Assembly (NCBI GenBank): GCA_041687095.1
Contig: JAWLCQ010000188.1
Coordinates: 1 to 8,921 of the forward strand
DNA length: 8,921 nucleotides
Origin: JAWLCQ01 sp041687095
GTDB taxonomy: Bacteria > Planctomycetota > Phycisphaerae > SM23-33
Direction: 5' to 3'
Part shown: piece after piece, positions 1 to 5,835 of the stretch
Numbering within the stretch: position 1 is the first letter of the stretch
Layout: every line of letters starts with the position of its first letter
The notes under the pieces: generated by a model
Databases searched by the model: none
Seen by the model: only the letters and a program-made list of their open reading frames with translations
Told to the model about the DNA's origin: nothing
Translations under genes and position numbers: made by a program

Positions 1-37
1 ACGCCCGCCACACCGGGCAAAGAGCTGCTTCTCCTCC

Positions 38-67
38 ATCTGCGTAATCCCATGAATCTGTGCAATC
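38..67. repeat. Short degenerate direct repeat (ATCTGYGYAATC)
   Basis: Two 12-mers, ATCTGCGTAATC at 38-49 and ATCTGTGCAATC at 56-67, differ at two positions and are spaced 18 bp apart. They lie in the gene-free left edge (1-287), where I see no coding region on either strand. The purpose is unknown. It may be the end of a longer degenerate repeat, or chance in a low-complexity stretch that continues as a CT-rich run to about 85. Confidence 0.35.
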
Positions 68-135
68 CCTCTCTCTCCCCTTCTTCCGGCCGGGCGCCAC
101 GGCGGGGCTCGCTGCGCAGATACGGTCGTGCGCCC

Positions 136-288
136 CCAGTTGGCCCAGGGTCATCGCAAAGTTTGATCCGCCGGGTGCCACGGGTTCGCAGAACCCGTGT
201 TCCTCGCCACGCTCGTACGAACACGGCTGTAAACAGCACAGCCGTGGCACCCGCGACGGCGACTTTGCGATGGCCCCGCCAGTTGGCC
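136..288. repeat. MITE/REP-like element with inverted and direct flanking repeats
   Basis: Arms at 148-162 and 262-276 can pair over 15 bp with a single T-G wobble; the innermost 11 bp (CATCGCAAAGT / ACTTTGCGATG) are perfect. Two bases outside each arm lies the same 10-mer, CCAGTTGGCC (136-145 and 279-288), in direct orientation, as a target-site duplication would be. The interior holds the three-armed structure at 172-253. The right 10-mer overlaps the last base of the esterase stop codon, so the element sits immediately 3' of that gene. There is no room for a transposase. Mobility is an inference. The 10-mer is nearly self-complementary, so it could instead be a decayed extension of the inverted repeat. 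Confidence 0.55.
172..253. repeat. 82-nt multi-arm structured element A
   Basis: A 10-bp inverted repeat, CGGGTGCCAC (172-181) and GTGGCACCCG (244-253), encloses two perfect hairpins. One is CACGGGTTC-GCA-GAACCCGTG (179-199); the other is CACGGCTGT with a 7-nt loop and ACAGCCGTG (222-246). If the hairpins take their full stems, the closing stem is 7 bp (172-178 with 247-253) and the hairpins abut it directly. The middle stretch 200-221 pairs only weakly (TTC/GAA ends) and contains the palindrome TCGTACGA; an alternative 8-bp pairing (195-202 with 219-226) competes. It begins 35 nt after the esterase stop on the minus strand, so a role in 3'-end protection or termination is possible. The strand that is read is unknown. 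Confidence 0.6.
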
Positions 289-1304
289 TACTGCGAAAGC
301 AGCTTCGCCAGGCGTGCCCCGAGGTTCTCGCCCATGCGGATCATCCCGTAGTCGCCGGGGTGGATCATATCGGTGCTCAGGCCGGCGAACTCCCCGAACA
401 GCTCGGGCCCTTCCAGCAGGTGCGCGTTGGGGTGCGGGCAGGCGGTGACGGCGTCGCGGAGGGCCTGGCGAAAGTGCTCGCACGTGCGCTGCGGGTCCCC
501 GTTGTCGAACCCCGCCCCCAGGTCCGCGAAGTACGGCCAGAGCGTGATGCACGCCACCGGCCGGGAGGTGTCCGAACCCGCCACGGTGTTCACCAGGTAC
601 GACACGCGGTCGTAGAACTCCGGGATGGAGAACCCGCGCCCGTACATGTTGACCGACACCGCCAGGGACGCCACGTGCCAGTCTGTGCGGGCGGCGATGT
701 GGTTGGCGAAGGCGGGTTCGCAGAGGCACGCCCCGCTGACGCCGAGGTTGATGAGGTCGGCGTGGAGGTGGCGGGCGGTTTGGGCGGCGTAGGTGAGGTG
801 GGGGTGCGAGGCGTACGCCCCGTGCGTGATCGACGTCCCGTACGTCAGCAGGCGCAGCGAGGGCAGCTCATCGCTTGTGGGCGGGCGGAGGCCGTCGCCC
901 TCGGCCGAGTGGAACCGCACGGGCGAGCCCGCGAGAATCAGCCGCCGAACGCGGGGCGAGAAGGCGAGCTTGCCCGGCAGGCGGCCGATGGCTTCGAGGA
1001 CGCGGCCGTGCGGGGCGATCTCGATCGTCTGGGGCTCGGACCCGACGTTGAACTTCTGCGGGTGCTGGAAGTCCCCGAAGAACAGGCACACCTGCGTCCC
1101 GCCTTCCGACGACAGCGTGACCTTGGCCGTCCCCTCGCAGACGAAGCGGATCTCGCAGCACGCGGGCGACAGCACCTGCTGCTGCGCGGGGGCCTCCAGG
1201 CCCAGGCGGACGCTCTCGGGCACCCGCTGCAGCCGCACGCCCTCGCCCCCCGCCACCCCCGTCACCTCGCCCACGTTGTGCAGTTCGACGTTCTGATAGA
1301 TCAC
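288..1304 (-). CDS. SGNH/GDSL-type esterase (GTSIT subfamily)
   Basis: This encodes a 338-residue predicted serine esterase of the SGNH hydrolase superfamily, probably removing acyl (often acetyl) groups from a carbohydrate or similar ester; the substrate is not readable from sequence. An N-terminal beta-rich domain (about 1-150) resembles the accessory domain of GxDLY/Lipase_GDSL_3 proteins. The catalytic domain follows. Block I is LLTYGTSITHG with nucleophile Ser158, GTS replacing GDS as is usual in this subfamily. Block II is NLGVSG with oxyanion Gly near 191, block III has Asn219 in SVNMYG, and block V is DMIHPGDYG with Asp312 and His315. All SGNH residues are present, so it looks active. 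No signal peptide is seen, suggesting a cytoplasmic enzyme. The GTG start at 1304 is chosen because AAAGGAGA lies 6 nt upstream; longer in-frame starts fall inside the promoter. Confidence 0.88.
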   Translation of the reverse strand: MIYQNVELHNVGEVTGVAGGEGVRLQRVPESVRLGLEAPAQQQVLSPACCEIRFVCEGTAKVTLSSEGGTQVCLFFGDFQHPQKFNVGSEPQTIEIAPHGRVLEAIGRLPGKLAFSPRVRRLILAGSPVRFHSAEGDGLRPPTSDELPSLRLLTYGTSITHGAYASHPHLTYAAQTARHLHADLINLGVSGACLCEPAFANHIAARTDWHVASLAVSVNMYGRGFSIPEFYDRVSYLVNTVAGSDTSRPVACITLWPYFADLGAGFDNGDPQRTCEHFRQALRDAVTACPHPNAHLLEGPELFGEFAGLSTDMIHPGDYGMIRMGENLGARLAKLLSQ

Positions 1305-1338
1305 GCGCGTTCTCCTTTCCGCCTTGGCGGATCGGGGA

Positions 1339-1367
1339 GGTATAGCGGGGCGCGGCGGGTTGCACAA
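1339..1367 (-). promoter_or_regulatory. Sigma70-like promoter of the esterase gene
   Basis: Read on the minus strand: TTGTGC (1367-1362), a 17-nt spacer, then TATACC (1344-1339). Transcription would start near 1332, giving a leader of about 27 nt containing the AAAGGAGA ribosome site and the GTG start at 1304. The spacing is optimal and both hexamers match consensus at four or five positions, so the esterase is probably transcribed separately from the radical SAM gene upstream. Confidence 0.6.
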
Positions 1368-1397
1368 GGGATAGGAGAGGAGGCGCGAGAACGCAGA

Positions 1398-1479
1398 GTT
1401 TAGCGGCGGGCGGTACGCCCGCCCCGTGCGGGTCCAGCAGACCCGCCCCCGGAGGTCGTCGTACCGACGACCGCTAAAC
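1398..1479. repeat. 82-nt perfect cloverleaf-like element B
   Basis: A 7-bp closing stem, GTTTAGC (1398-1404) with GCTAAAC (1473-1479), encloses three perfect hairpins of 19 nt each. Hairpin 1 (1405-1423) has stem GGCGGGCG and loop GTA. Hairpin 2 (1428-1446) has stem GCGGGTC and loop CAGCA. Hairpin 3 (1454-1472) has stem GGTCGTCG and loop TAC. Hairpins 1 and 3 abut the closing stem with no unpaired base, and GGTAC and GTACC around their loops are complementary. It lies between two minus-strand genes, 54 nt past the radical SAM stop and upstream of the esterase promoter. It could act as a transcript 3' end, a cruciform or a REP-like repeat. It is not a tRNA, since it has no T-loop or CCA-end signature. 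Confidence 0.65.
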
Positions 1480-1532
1480 CATGCTTCCTGCGATCAGGGA
1501 ATGTCCCGCGGTTCCTCTCTGCACCTCGCCCG

Positions 1533-2951
1533 TCAGCACACCACGTTCCCGGGCAATCTCGCCGGATTCCTGCTCCGTCCCGGTTCCATGCTTGCCCCGA
1601 ACCCTCCCAGGATCCCCTCCAGCAGGGGCACCATCCGCCCGAGCATTCCGCTGCGGATCACGATGTCCCACAGCCACTCGATCTTCTTCCAGCCCCCGGT
1701 GTACATGAGGTGGCGGAGGGCTGTGGGGAGGGTGGGCTTGGTCATCGCCGCCGACGCGATGGACGACCAGCGGTAGAAGTCGCGGTACGCCTTCCAGTAC
1801 CCCGCCTCCAACTCCTCCACCGACATCCGCCCCGGGCGGAACACCGCGTGCCGCGTGTCGTACAGGTTCCAGTCCCGCGTGAGGATCCGCCCCTGGGCGG
1901 CCATGCGGTCCCACAGCACCGTCCCGGGGTAGGGCGTCAGGATGTGGAACGTCGCGGTCTCGATCCCGCGCTCGATCGCCCACGCGACCGTGCGGTCGAA
2001 GACGTCCGGTGCGTCGTCATCGAGCCCGAAGATGAAGCTGCCGTTGACCATGATCCCCAGGTCGTGCAGGCGGCGGATGGCGAGGTCGTAGTCGAGGTGC
2101 AGGTTCTGCGACTTGCCCACGCTCTGCAGGTTGCCCTCGCCCAGCGTCTCGAACCCGATGAACAGCGACCGCAGCCCGGCGTCGGCGGCCTTCTCCATCA
2201 GCCCGTCCGCCAAAGCGGCCGCCACCGTCCCCCCCGCCTGCCACACGCGGTTCATCCCCCGCAGCCCGTCGAGCAGCGCCTCGACGAGCCCGTGGTCCCC
2301 GAAGAGGTGGTTGTCCAGGAAGTACACGTGCTTTCCGGGCATGGCGGCGATTTCCCCGAGCACCGCGTCGACGGGTCGCGAGTAGAACGACCGCCCCCCG
2401 CGGAAGAACGCCTCCTTGAAGCAGAAGTCGCAGCGGTGCGGGCACCCGCGGGTCAGCACAGCCGTGTTGGGCACGAGGTACAGGTGGCGCTTGAACAGGT
2501 CCCGACGCGGGGCGGGAGCGTCCTGCAGACAGCGGACGGTGCTGCGATAGAGCGGGAGGGGGCGTCCGTTGCGGAAGTCCTCCAGGAAGCGGGGGAACGT
2601 GTCCTCCCCGGGCCCGAGGAAGACGGTGTCGGCGTGGAGGGCGGCCTCGTCGGGGAGGGAGGTGGGGTGCAATCCGCCGAGGCACACGTGGGCGCCTCGT
2701 TGGCGATAGCGGTCGGCGATCCAGTACGCTCGCCGGGCGGCGGTGATGTACGTCTCGATGATCACGAGGTCCGGGTCGTCGTCGAGGCGGAGGCGCTGGA
2801 CGTGTTCGTCCTGGAGCACGATCTCGTCGCCCTCGCCCAGATACCCCGCCAGCGTCGCCAGGCCCAGCGGGGGGAACAGCGAGTACTTGACCGCGCGGAA
2901 GTACGGACTGCGGGCCTCGGTCAGTGCGGGCAGGATCAGCTTGACCTTCAC
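1533..2951 (-). CDS. B12-binding domain radical SAM protein
   Basis: This 472-residue enzyme belongs to the cobalamin-binding radical SAM class, which uses a [4Fe-4S] cluster, S-adenosylmethionine and usually a cobalamin to carry out difficult methylations or other radical chemistry. The N-terminal Rossmann-like B12 domain (about 1-135) shows the typical LFPPLGLATLAGYL and GGLHPTSLPDEA motifs and the GPGEDTFP motif at its end. The canonical DxHxxG cobalamin ligand motif is absent, as in many members. The radical SAM core has CPHRCDFC (Cys170, Cys174, Cys177), FLDNHLFGD and GFETL, followed by HILTPYPGT and a family-typical C-terminal extension rich in Trp and Tyr. The substrate cannot be named. 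The GTG start at 2951 is set by AAGGAG 6 nt upstream and by the start of homology (VKVKLILP). The gene follows the creD-like gene by 74 bp. Confidence 0.88.
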   Translation of the reverse strand: MKVKLILPALTEARSPYFRAVKYSLFPPLGLATLAGYLGEGDEIVLQDEHVQRLRLDDDPDLVIIETYITAARRAYWIADRYRQRGAHVCLGGLHPTSLPDEAALHADTVFLGPGEDTFPRFLEDFRNGRPLPLYRSTVRCLQDAPAPRRDLFKRHLYLVPNTAVLTRGCPHRCDFCFKEAFFRGGRSFYSRPVDAVLGEIAAMPGKHVYFLDNHLFGDHGLVEALLDGLRGMNRVWQAGGTVAAALADGLMEKAADAGLRSLFIGFETLGEGNLQSVGKSQNLHLDYDLAIRRLHDLGIMVNGSFIFGLDDDAPDVFDRTVAWAIERGIETATFHILTPYPGTVLWDRMAAQGRILTRDWNLYDTRHAVFRPGRMSVEELEAGYWKAYRDFYRWSSIASAAMTKPTLPTALRHLMYTGGWKKIEWLWDIVIRSGMLGRMVPLLEGILGGFGASMEPGRSRNPARLPGNVVC

Positions 2952-2979
2952 GGCGTTCTCCTTACGTCGAAGCGGCGGC

Positions 2980-3008
2980 GCCTCCCGCGTCCCCCCGGCG
3001 CGGGAGGC
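2980..3008 (-). other. Strong intergenic hairpin between creD-like and radical SAM genes
   Basis: GCCTCCCGCG (2980-2989) and CGCGGGAGGC (2999-3008) form a perfect 10-bp stem with a 9-nt loop. It sits 17 nt after the creD-like stop and about 19 nt before the ribosome site of the radical SAM gene. No T-run follows on the minus strand, so it is not a classical rho-independent terminator. A processing site, mRNA stabiliser or partial attenuator within an operon are all possible. Confidence 0.5.
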
Positions 3009-3025
3009 TGCCGGCCGCATGTGTG

Positions 3026-4378
3026 CTACGGGTGACTCGGATCCTCATCGAGCTTCGGAACCTCGCGCTCCGGGGCGTTGCGCACGGGCAGCGGGGGCGG
3101 GATGCGGAAGGGCGGGGCGTCCTCGCGCGGGGCGAACACCCCGTGCCAGTTCACCCGCCCCGTCGCCTGCATCAGCACAAAGAGCGTCAACACCGCCCCG
3201 ATGGTGATGGTGAGCCCCGTCTTGCCCACCCAGAAGAACGCGTAACTGAACCCGATCAGGTACACCAGTTGCGCCGCCCCCACCACGAGCACCGCGAACT
3301 TCATCCCGGCCGCCAGGCGCATGTAGCTCACCACCAGCAGGACGCTCACCAGCGCGGAGATCCAGAACGCCAGGTGGATGTCCATCTCCTCGGCGACGTA
3401 GGCGAGGAGGATGTGGAACGCGAAGAACCCGCCCGCCACGAACAGGAAGTGCATCGGGTGCAGGGGGATCCCGCGGAGGACGACGACGGTGAAGACCGTG
3501 CAGAAGAAGAACAGCAGGCTCACCGGGGCGAAGAGGCTCATGCGTTCGACGATGGGCCCGGCGTTGGTGCGGTGGGGCATGGCGATGCCCATCGCCTGGG
3601 CGGTGACGGCGTGGTCGTAGGACCACTGGGCGCGCATGCCCCCGGTGTCGACGGGAGCGGCGGGGGCGGTGGGGCTCCGCGTGCCCTTGGGGTAGTCGAT
3701 GTCGCGGAAGCTGGTGTCCACGGTGAGCGCGAAGTCCCGCAGCCGCGAGGGCGGCCCGAGGGGTGCGAAGACGGAGTCCTCGTCGGCGGGTTTGGGGACG
3801 ATGAGGTCCGTGGGCGCGTACAGCCAGTAGTCGCGTCCGCTGGTGGTGTAGCGGACGGTGACGGTGTGCGGGGCGGTGCGGTCGAGGGGAATGACGATCC
3901 GTCCGGCGGCGACCTCGGAGGGCGAGAGGGGCAGGTCCGTATCATCGAGGCGGACGGTGAGGGCGTCGTACGCCCGCGCGCCCTGGGGCAGGGGGAAGAC
4001 AAAGTGCGAGCGGGCGGAATCCTGCTGGGCGTCGCGGGCGGCGGCGGTGGGGGGCGCGAGCGCGTACGTGCCTTCAAAGTCGACGGTGAAGGTGCTGTAC
4101 CAGAGCAGGCCCTTGTTGCGGTGCTCGTGGCGGATGGCGGCGCGGATGTCGCTGCCGGAAGGCTCCCCGCGATCCGACGGGGCGGTCGTCTGCGGGTCCC
4201 GCGCGAGGAACGGGGCGGGCTGCACGAGCGCCTGCGGGCCCCACAGCGAGTCCATCTCGGCGGAGAGCCTGTTGTCCAGGCTCTCGGTACGGTCCGCGAG
4301 CGTGCGGCCGAGGATCAGCCACCCGGTGGCGGCGGCGACGAAGACCAGGATCAGACCGAGGAATCTTGACGTGCCCAT
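3026..4378 (-). CDS. CreD-like inner membrane protein
   Basis: This 450-residue protein resembles CreD, an inner-membrane protein tied to the CreBC response and envelope integrity in enterobacteria, with unclear biochemistry. It has the CreD layout: one N-terminal membrane helix (about 5-24), a large extracytoplasmic beta-rich region (about 30-275) and a C-terminal bundle of about five helices (280-406). Diagnostic matches are LWGPQALVQPAP near 45, the ERMSLF segment before helix 2, IPLHPMHFLFVAGGFF (304-319), and a final RVNW (408-411). The periplasmic half is divergent from enterobacterial CreD and lacks its clear GS.L.F.P.G motif. A proline- and charge-rich tail (412-450) follows. The ATG at 4378 has AAGAGGAGAA directly upstream. 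It is codirectional with the winged-helix regulator and membrane gene upstream, suggesting shared control. No CreB/CreC is seen. Confidence 0.78.
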   Translation of the reverse strand: MGTSRFLGLILVFVAAATGWLILGRTLADRTESLDNRLSAEMDSLWGPQALVQPAPFLARDPQTTAPSDRGEPSGSDIRAAIRHEHRNKGLLWYSTFTVDFEGTYALAPPTAAARDAQQDSARSHFVFPLPQGARAYDALTVRLDDTDLPLSPSEVAAGRIVIPLDRTAPHTVTVRYTTSGRDYWLYAPTDLIVPKPADEDSVFAPLGPPSRLRDFALTVDTSFRDIDYPKGTRSPTAPAAPVDTGGMRAQWSYDHAVTAQAMGIAMPHRTNAGPIVERMSLFAPVSLLFFFCTVFTVVVLRGIPLHPMHFLFVAGGFFAFHILLAYVAEEMDIHLAFWISALVSVLLVVSYMRLAAGMKFAVLVVGAAQLVYLIGFSYAFFWVGKTGLTITIGAVLTLFVLMQATGRVNWHGVFAPREDAPPFRIPPPLPVRNAPEREVPKLDEDPSHP

Positions 4379-4615
4379 CGTTCTCCTCTTTCCTGTCAGT
4401 GCGCGTACCTCCTCCGTTGGCGACCATCGGGCCGTTTGGCGAAGGATAAAAGGTTATCGGTCCCCGTGCTGCCTCAGCGCCCTGGCGGGTCACGGGACCC
4501 GTGACACCGGGGCGTCATTCTTTGCTCAGGTCATCCCTTCCCGACGCAGTCGGGGGGCGTTGCTCTCTCTGCGGTCTCCGCGTTCTCGGCGGTGAAACCC
4601 GTTCTCGGCGGATCG
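4379..4615. repeat. Intergenic region with several short repeats
   Basis: This 237-bp gap between the regulator stop and the creD-like start holds no convincing gene. It contains four small structures. GATAA-AAGG-TTATC (4445-4458) is an AT-rich inverted repeat 66 bp upstream of the creD-like start and may be part of a promoter. GTCACGGG-A-CCCGTGAC (4489-4505) shares the CACGGG/CCCGTG core of element A. CCCGAC-GCA-GTCGGG (4540-4554) is a hairpin. An 11-bp direct repeat, GTTCTCGGCGG (4582-4592 and 4601-4611), lies just downstream of the regulator stop. No terminator with a T-run is seen, so read-through from the regulator into the creD-like gene is possible. Confidence 0.5.
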
Positions 4616-4951
4616 CTACCGCTCCGGGACCTGCCCCAGGATGCCGTTCAGGTGCTCGATGTAGTGCTCCAGGGCCGTCCGGCCCTTGGGGGTGACGCGG
4701 AGGGTGGTCACGGGCTTGCGCCCGCGGAAGCCCTTGTCGATCTTGACGTAGCCTTTGCGTTCCAGCGTCGCCGCGTGCGTGGAGAGGTTCCCGTCGCTGA
4801 GGCCCAGCTGGCCCTTGAGGTCGTTGAACTCCAGGGCCTCCACGCCCGCGAGCGTACACATGATGGCCAGGCGGGTCTGCTGGTGGATCGTCTCGTCCAG
4901 CGGGCTCACCGGGGCGGGGGGCGTCGGGTTGTCCTTCGACTTCTTTGCCAT
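4616..4951 (-). CDS. Winged-helix transcriptional regulator (HTH_34 type)
   Basis: This 111-residue DNA-binding protein belongs to the small MarR/ArsR-like winged-helix group represented by Pfam HTH_34. After a polar N-terminus (1-16), LDETIHQQTRLAIMCTL (18-34) forms the first helix. The HTH runs from EFNDLKGQLGLSDGNLSTHAATLERKGYV (41-69), with LSDGNLSTH as the recognition-helix signature. The wing follows (KGFRGRKPVTTLRVTPKGR, 73-91), then a dimerisation helix (92-105). No cysteine metal-binding pair or ligand domain is visible, so the signal may be passed by the partner membrane protein. It lies 45 bp after the six-helix membrane gene and probably shares its transcript. The palindromic operator before that gene makes autoregulation likely. 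The ribosome site before the ATG at 4951 is weak, which could fit translational dependence on the upstream gene. Confidence 0.88.
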   Translation of the reverse strand: MAKKSKDNPTPPAPVSPLDETIHQQTRLAIMCTLAGVEALEFNDLKGQLGLSDGNLSTHAATLERKGYVKIDKGFRGRKPVTTLRVTPKGRTALEHYIEHLNGILGQVPER

Positions 4952-4996
4952 GGGGAGGCTGTGCTCCGCAGGAGTGCCGGACTCGTCGCTCGCGGC

Positions 4997-5608
4997 CTAT
5001 CCGCCGTGGCGGATCCACACCACGATCCCGTACAGGATGTGGAACCCGCCGAACGTGACGGCCATGGGGGGGTAGGGGTCGTACTGGAACTGGGCGGCGG
5101 TGACGAGGGCGGCCGCGATGAAGGCGGCGCCCAGCACGCGGACCTCGACGGGGGCGAAGGCGCCCAGTTGCCAGAGCGTCACCCCGTAGAACGCCATCCA
5201 CATCGGGAGGATGAGGCCCCACTGGTTGGGCCCGATGCCGTAGTACCAGCGGAAGACGATCACGAGTGTGAGCCCCACGCCCGCGACGAAGCCCGGGAGG
5301 ATGGTGAGGAGGATCTTGCGTTTCACGGGCGACCAGAAGGGGAGGTTCTGGCGGCGTTCCTGGAGGCGCGTGCAGACGACCACGGCGGCGAAGGCGGCGA
5401 GGAAGACGCCCGCCCAGACGACGAGGTTGATCCGCGTCGCCTCGTGCCGCCCGAAGTGCGTGGTGACGTAGGCGTCCAGCCAGCAGCCCACCAGGGCCAG
5501 CCCGCCCGCGAGGATTCCGCTTCGCCCGCTCATGGTGGAGAAGCGGATGGGGCGTTCCATCAACTGGCGGATGACCTTGAGTTGTTCGGCGGCTCGTTCG
5601 GCTCTCAT
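4997..5608 (-). CDS. Six-helix integral membrane protein of unknown function
   Basis: This 203-residue protein has a charged N-terminal segment (1-25) predicted to be cytoplasmic and six hydrophobic helices at about 30-48, 60-80, 97-119, 130-150, 155-173 and 181-198. Conserved-looking features are the SGRSGILAGGLALVG start of helix 1 and WYYGIGPNQWGLILPMWM entering helix 4. I cannot assign a transport or enzymatic role, and no catalytic motif is evident. The start at 5608 is chosen because AGGAGG lies 6 nt upstream and the longer reading frame runs back through the operator and terminator. A nearer ATG (5613) leads to a stop after two codons. As first gene of the pair with the HTH_34 regulator, it may act as the sensor or target of that regulator. 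The pairing is consistent with my recollection of other genomes but was not checked. Confidence 0.75.
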   Translation of the reverse strand: MRAERAAEQLKVIRQLMERPIRFSTMSGRSGILAGGLALVGCWLDAYVTTHFGRHEATRINLVVWAGVFLAAFAAVVVCTRLQERRQNLPFWSPVKRKILLTILPGFVAGVGLTLVIVFRWYYGIGPNQWGLILPMWMAFYGVTLWQLGAFAPVEVRVLGAAFIAAALVTAAQFQYDPYPPMAVTFGGFHILYGIVVWIRHGG

Positions 5609-5653
5609 CGCATGCGCCTCCTGGGGCAACGGATGCTCGAAGCGGGGCATCGG

Positions 5654-5676
5654 CTTTGTTCTACAAAGTACTTTGT
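5654..5676. promoter_or_regulatory. Palindromic operator (three CTTTGT half-sites)
   Basis: ACAAAGTACTTTGT (5663-5676) is a perfect 14-bp palindrome. A third half-site, CTTTGT (5654-5659), makes a second inverted repeat, CTTTGT-TCT-ACAAAG (5654-5668), sharing the central arm. The cluster ends 46 bp upstream of the membrane-protein start at 5608, where a repressor would cover the promoter or leader. It is an AT-rich island in GC-rich DNA. The dimeric winged-helix regulator encoded in the same transcript is the obvious binding candidate. A possible minus-strand -35 (TTGAAC, 5698-5693) lies just upstream, but no clear -10 partner can be fixed. Confidence 0.7.
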
Positions 5677-5707
5677 GCGTTGGCGGGCGGGAGTTCAAGC
5701 GATTTCC

Positions 5708-5738
5708 AAAAAATCTTCCGCGCCCCTCGTTGGCGCGG
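5708..5738 (-). terminator. Rho-independent-type terminator, minus strand
   Basis: Read on the minus strand, CCGCGCC (5738-5732), a 7-nt loop and GGCGCGG (5724-5718) form a perfect 7-bp GC stem, followed by AAGA and six T (5713-5708). It lies upstream of the operator and membrane gene, so it would stop transcripts entering from the right (antisense to the PEP-CTERM gene), or act as an attenuator if a promoter exists further upstream. Confidence 0.6.
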
Positions 5739-5792
5739 GGCGTCTCCGAACGCCTCCGCCCCCATTGCATGACTGACAGTAAAAATAAGTCC

Positions 5793-5820
5793 TTGACGAT
5801 TTGAGGAATCGGCCTATACT
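5793..5820 (+). promoter_or_regulatory. Sigma70-like promoter of the PEP-CTERM gene
   Basis: TTGACG (5793-5798), a 16-nt spacer and TATACT (5815-5820) each match consensus at five of six positions. An AT-rich stretch, AGTAAAAATAAGT (5778-5790), precedes the -35 and could act as an UP element. The start point would be near 5827, giving a leader of about 65 nt. It is the best promoter in the window and points to strong expression of the secreted protein. Confidence 0.75.
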
Positions 5821-5835
5821 GGGATCGGCTGCAAT

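Noticed and set aside
148..276. Arms GCAAAGT/ACTTTGC as further binding sites of the HTH_34 regulator
   Set aside because: Only six bases (CAAAGT) match the operator half-site and the arms are 99 nt apart, so coincidence is more likely.
60..1403. 447-codon plus-strand open frame
   Set aside because: It is antisense to the esterase, whose SGNH motifs, promoter and ribosome site are clear; the plus-strand protein is Arg/Gly/Val-rich with no recognisable domain, typical of GC-rich shadow frames.
1398..1479. tRNA gene suggested by the cloverleaf shape
   Set aside because: Arm loops are 3-5 nt, there is no 7-nt anticodon loop and no GTTCRANY T-loop, and stems are too long.
1398..1479. Integron attC site (GTTTAGC / GCTAAAC ends)
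   Set aside because: The ends do not fit GTTRRRY/RYYYAAC, there are three perfect hairpins instead of one imperfect stem, and no integrase is nearby.
1710..3035. 441-codon plus-strand open frame
   Set aside because: It is antisense to the radical SAM gene, which carries the CxxxCxxC motif; the composition is shadow-like and no ribosome site is seen.
3023..4369. 448-codon plus-strand open frame
   Set aside because: It mirrors the CreD-like gene, which has membrane helices and a ribosome site; the plus frame is low-complexity, rich in Gly, Glu and Arg.
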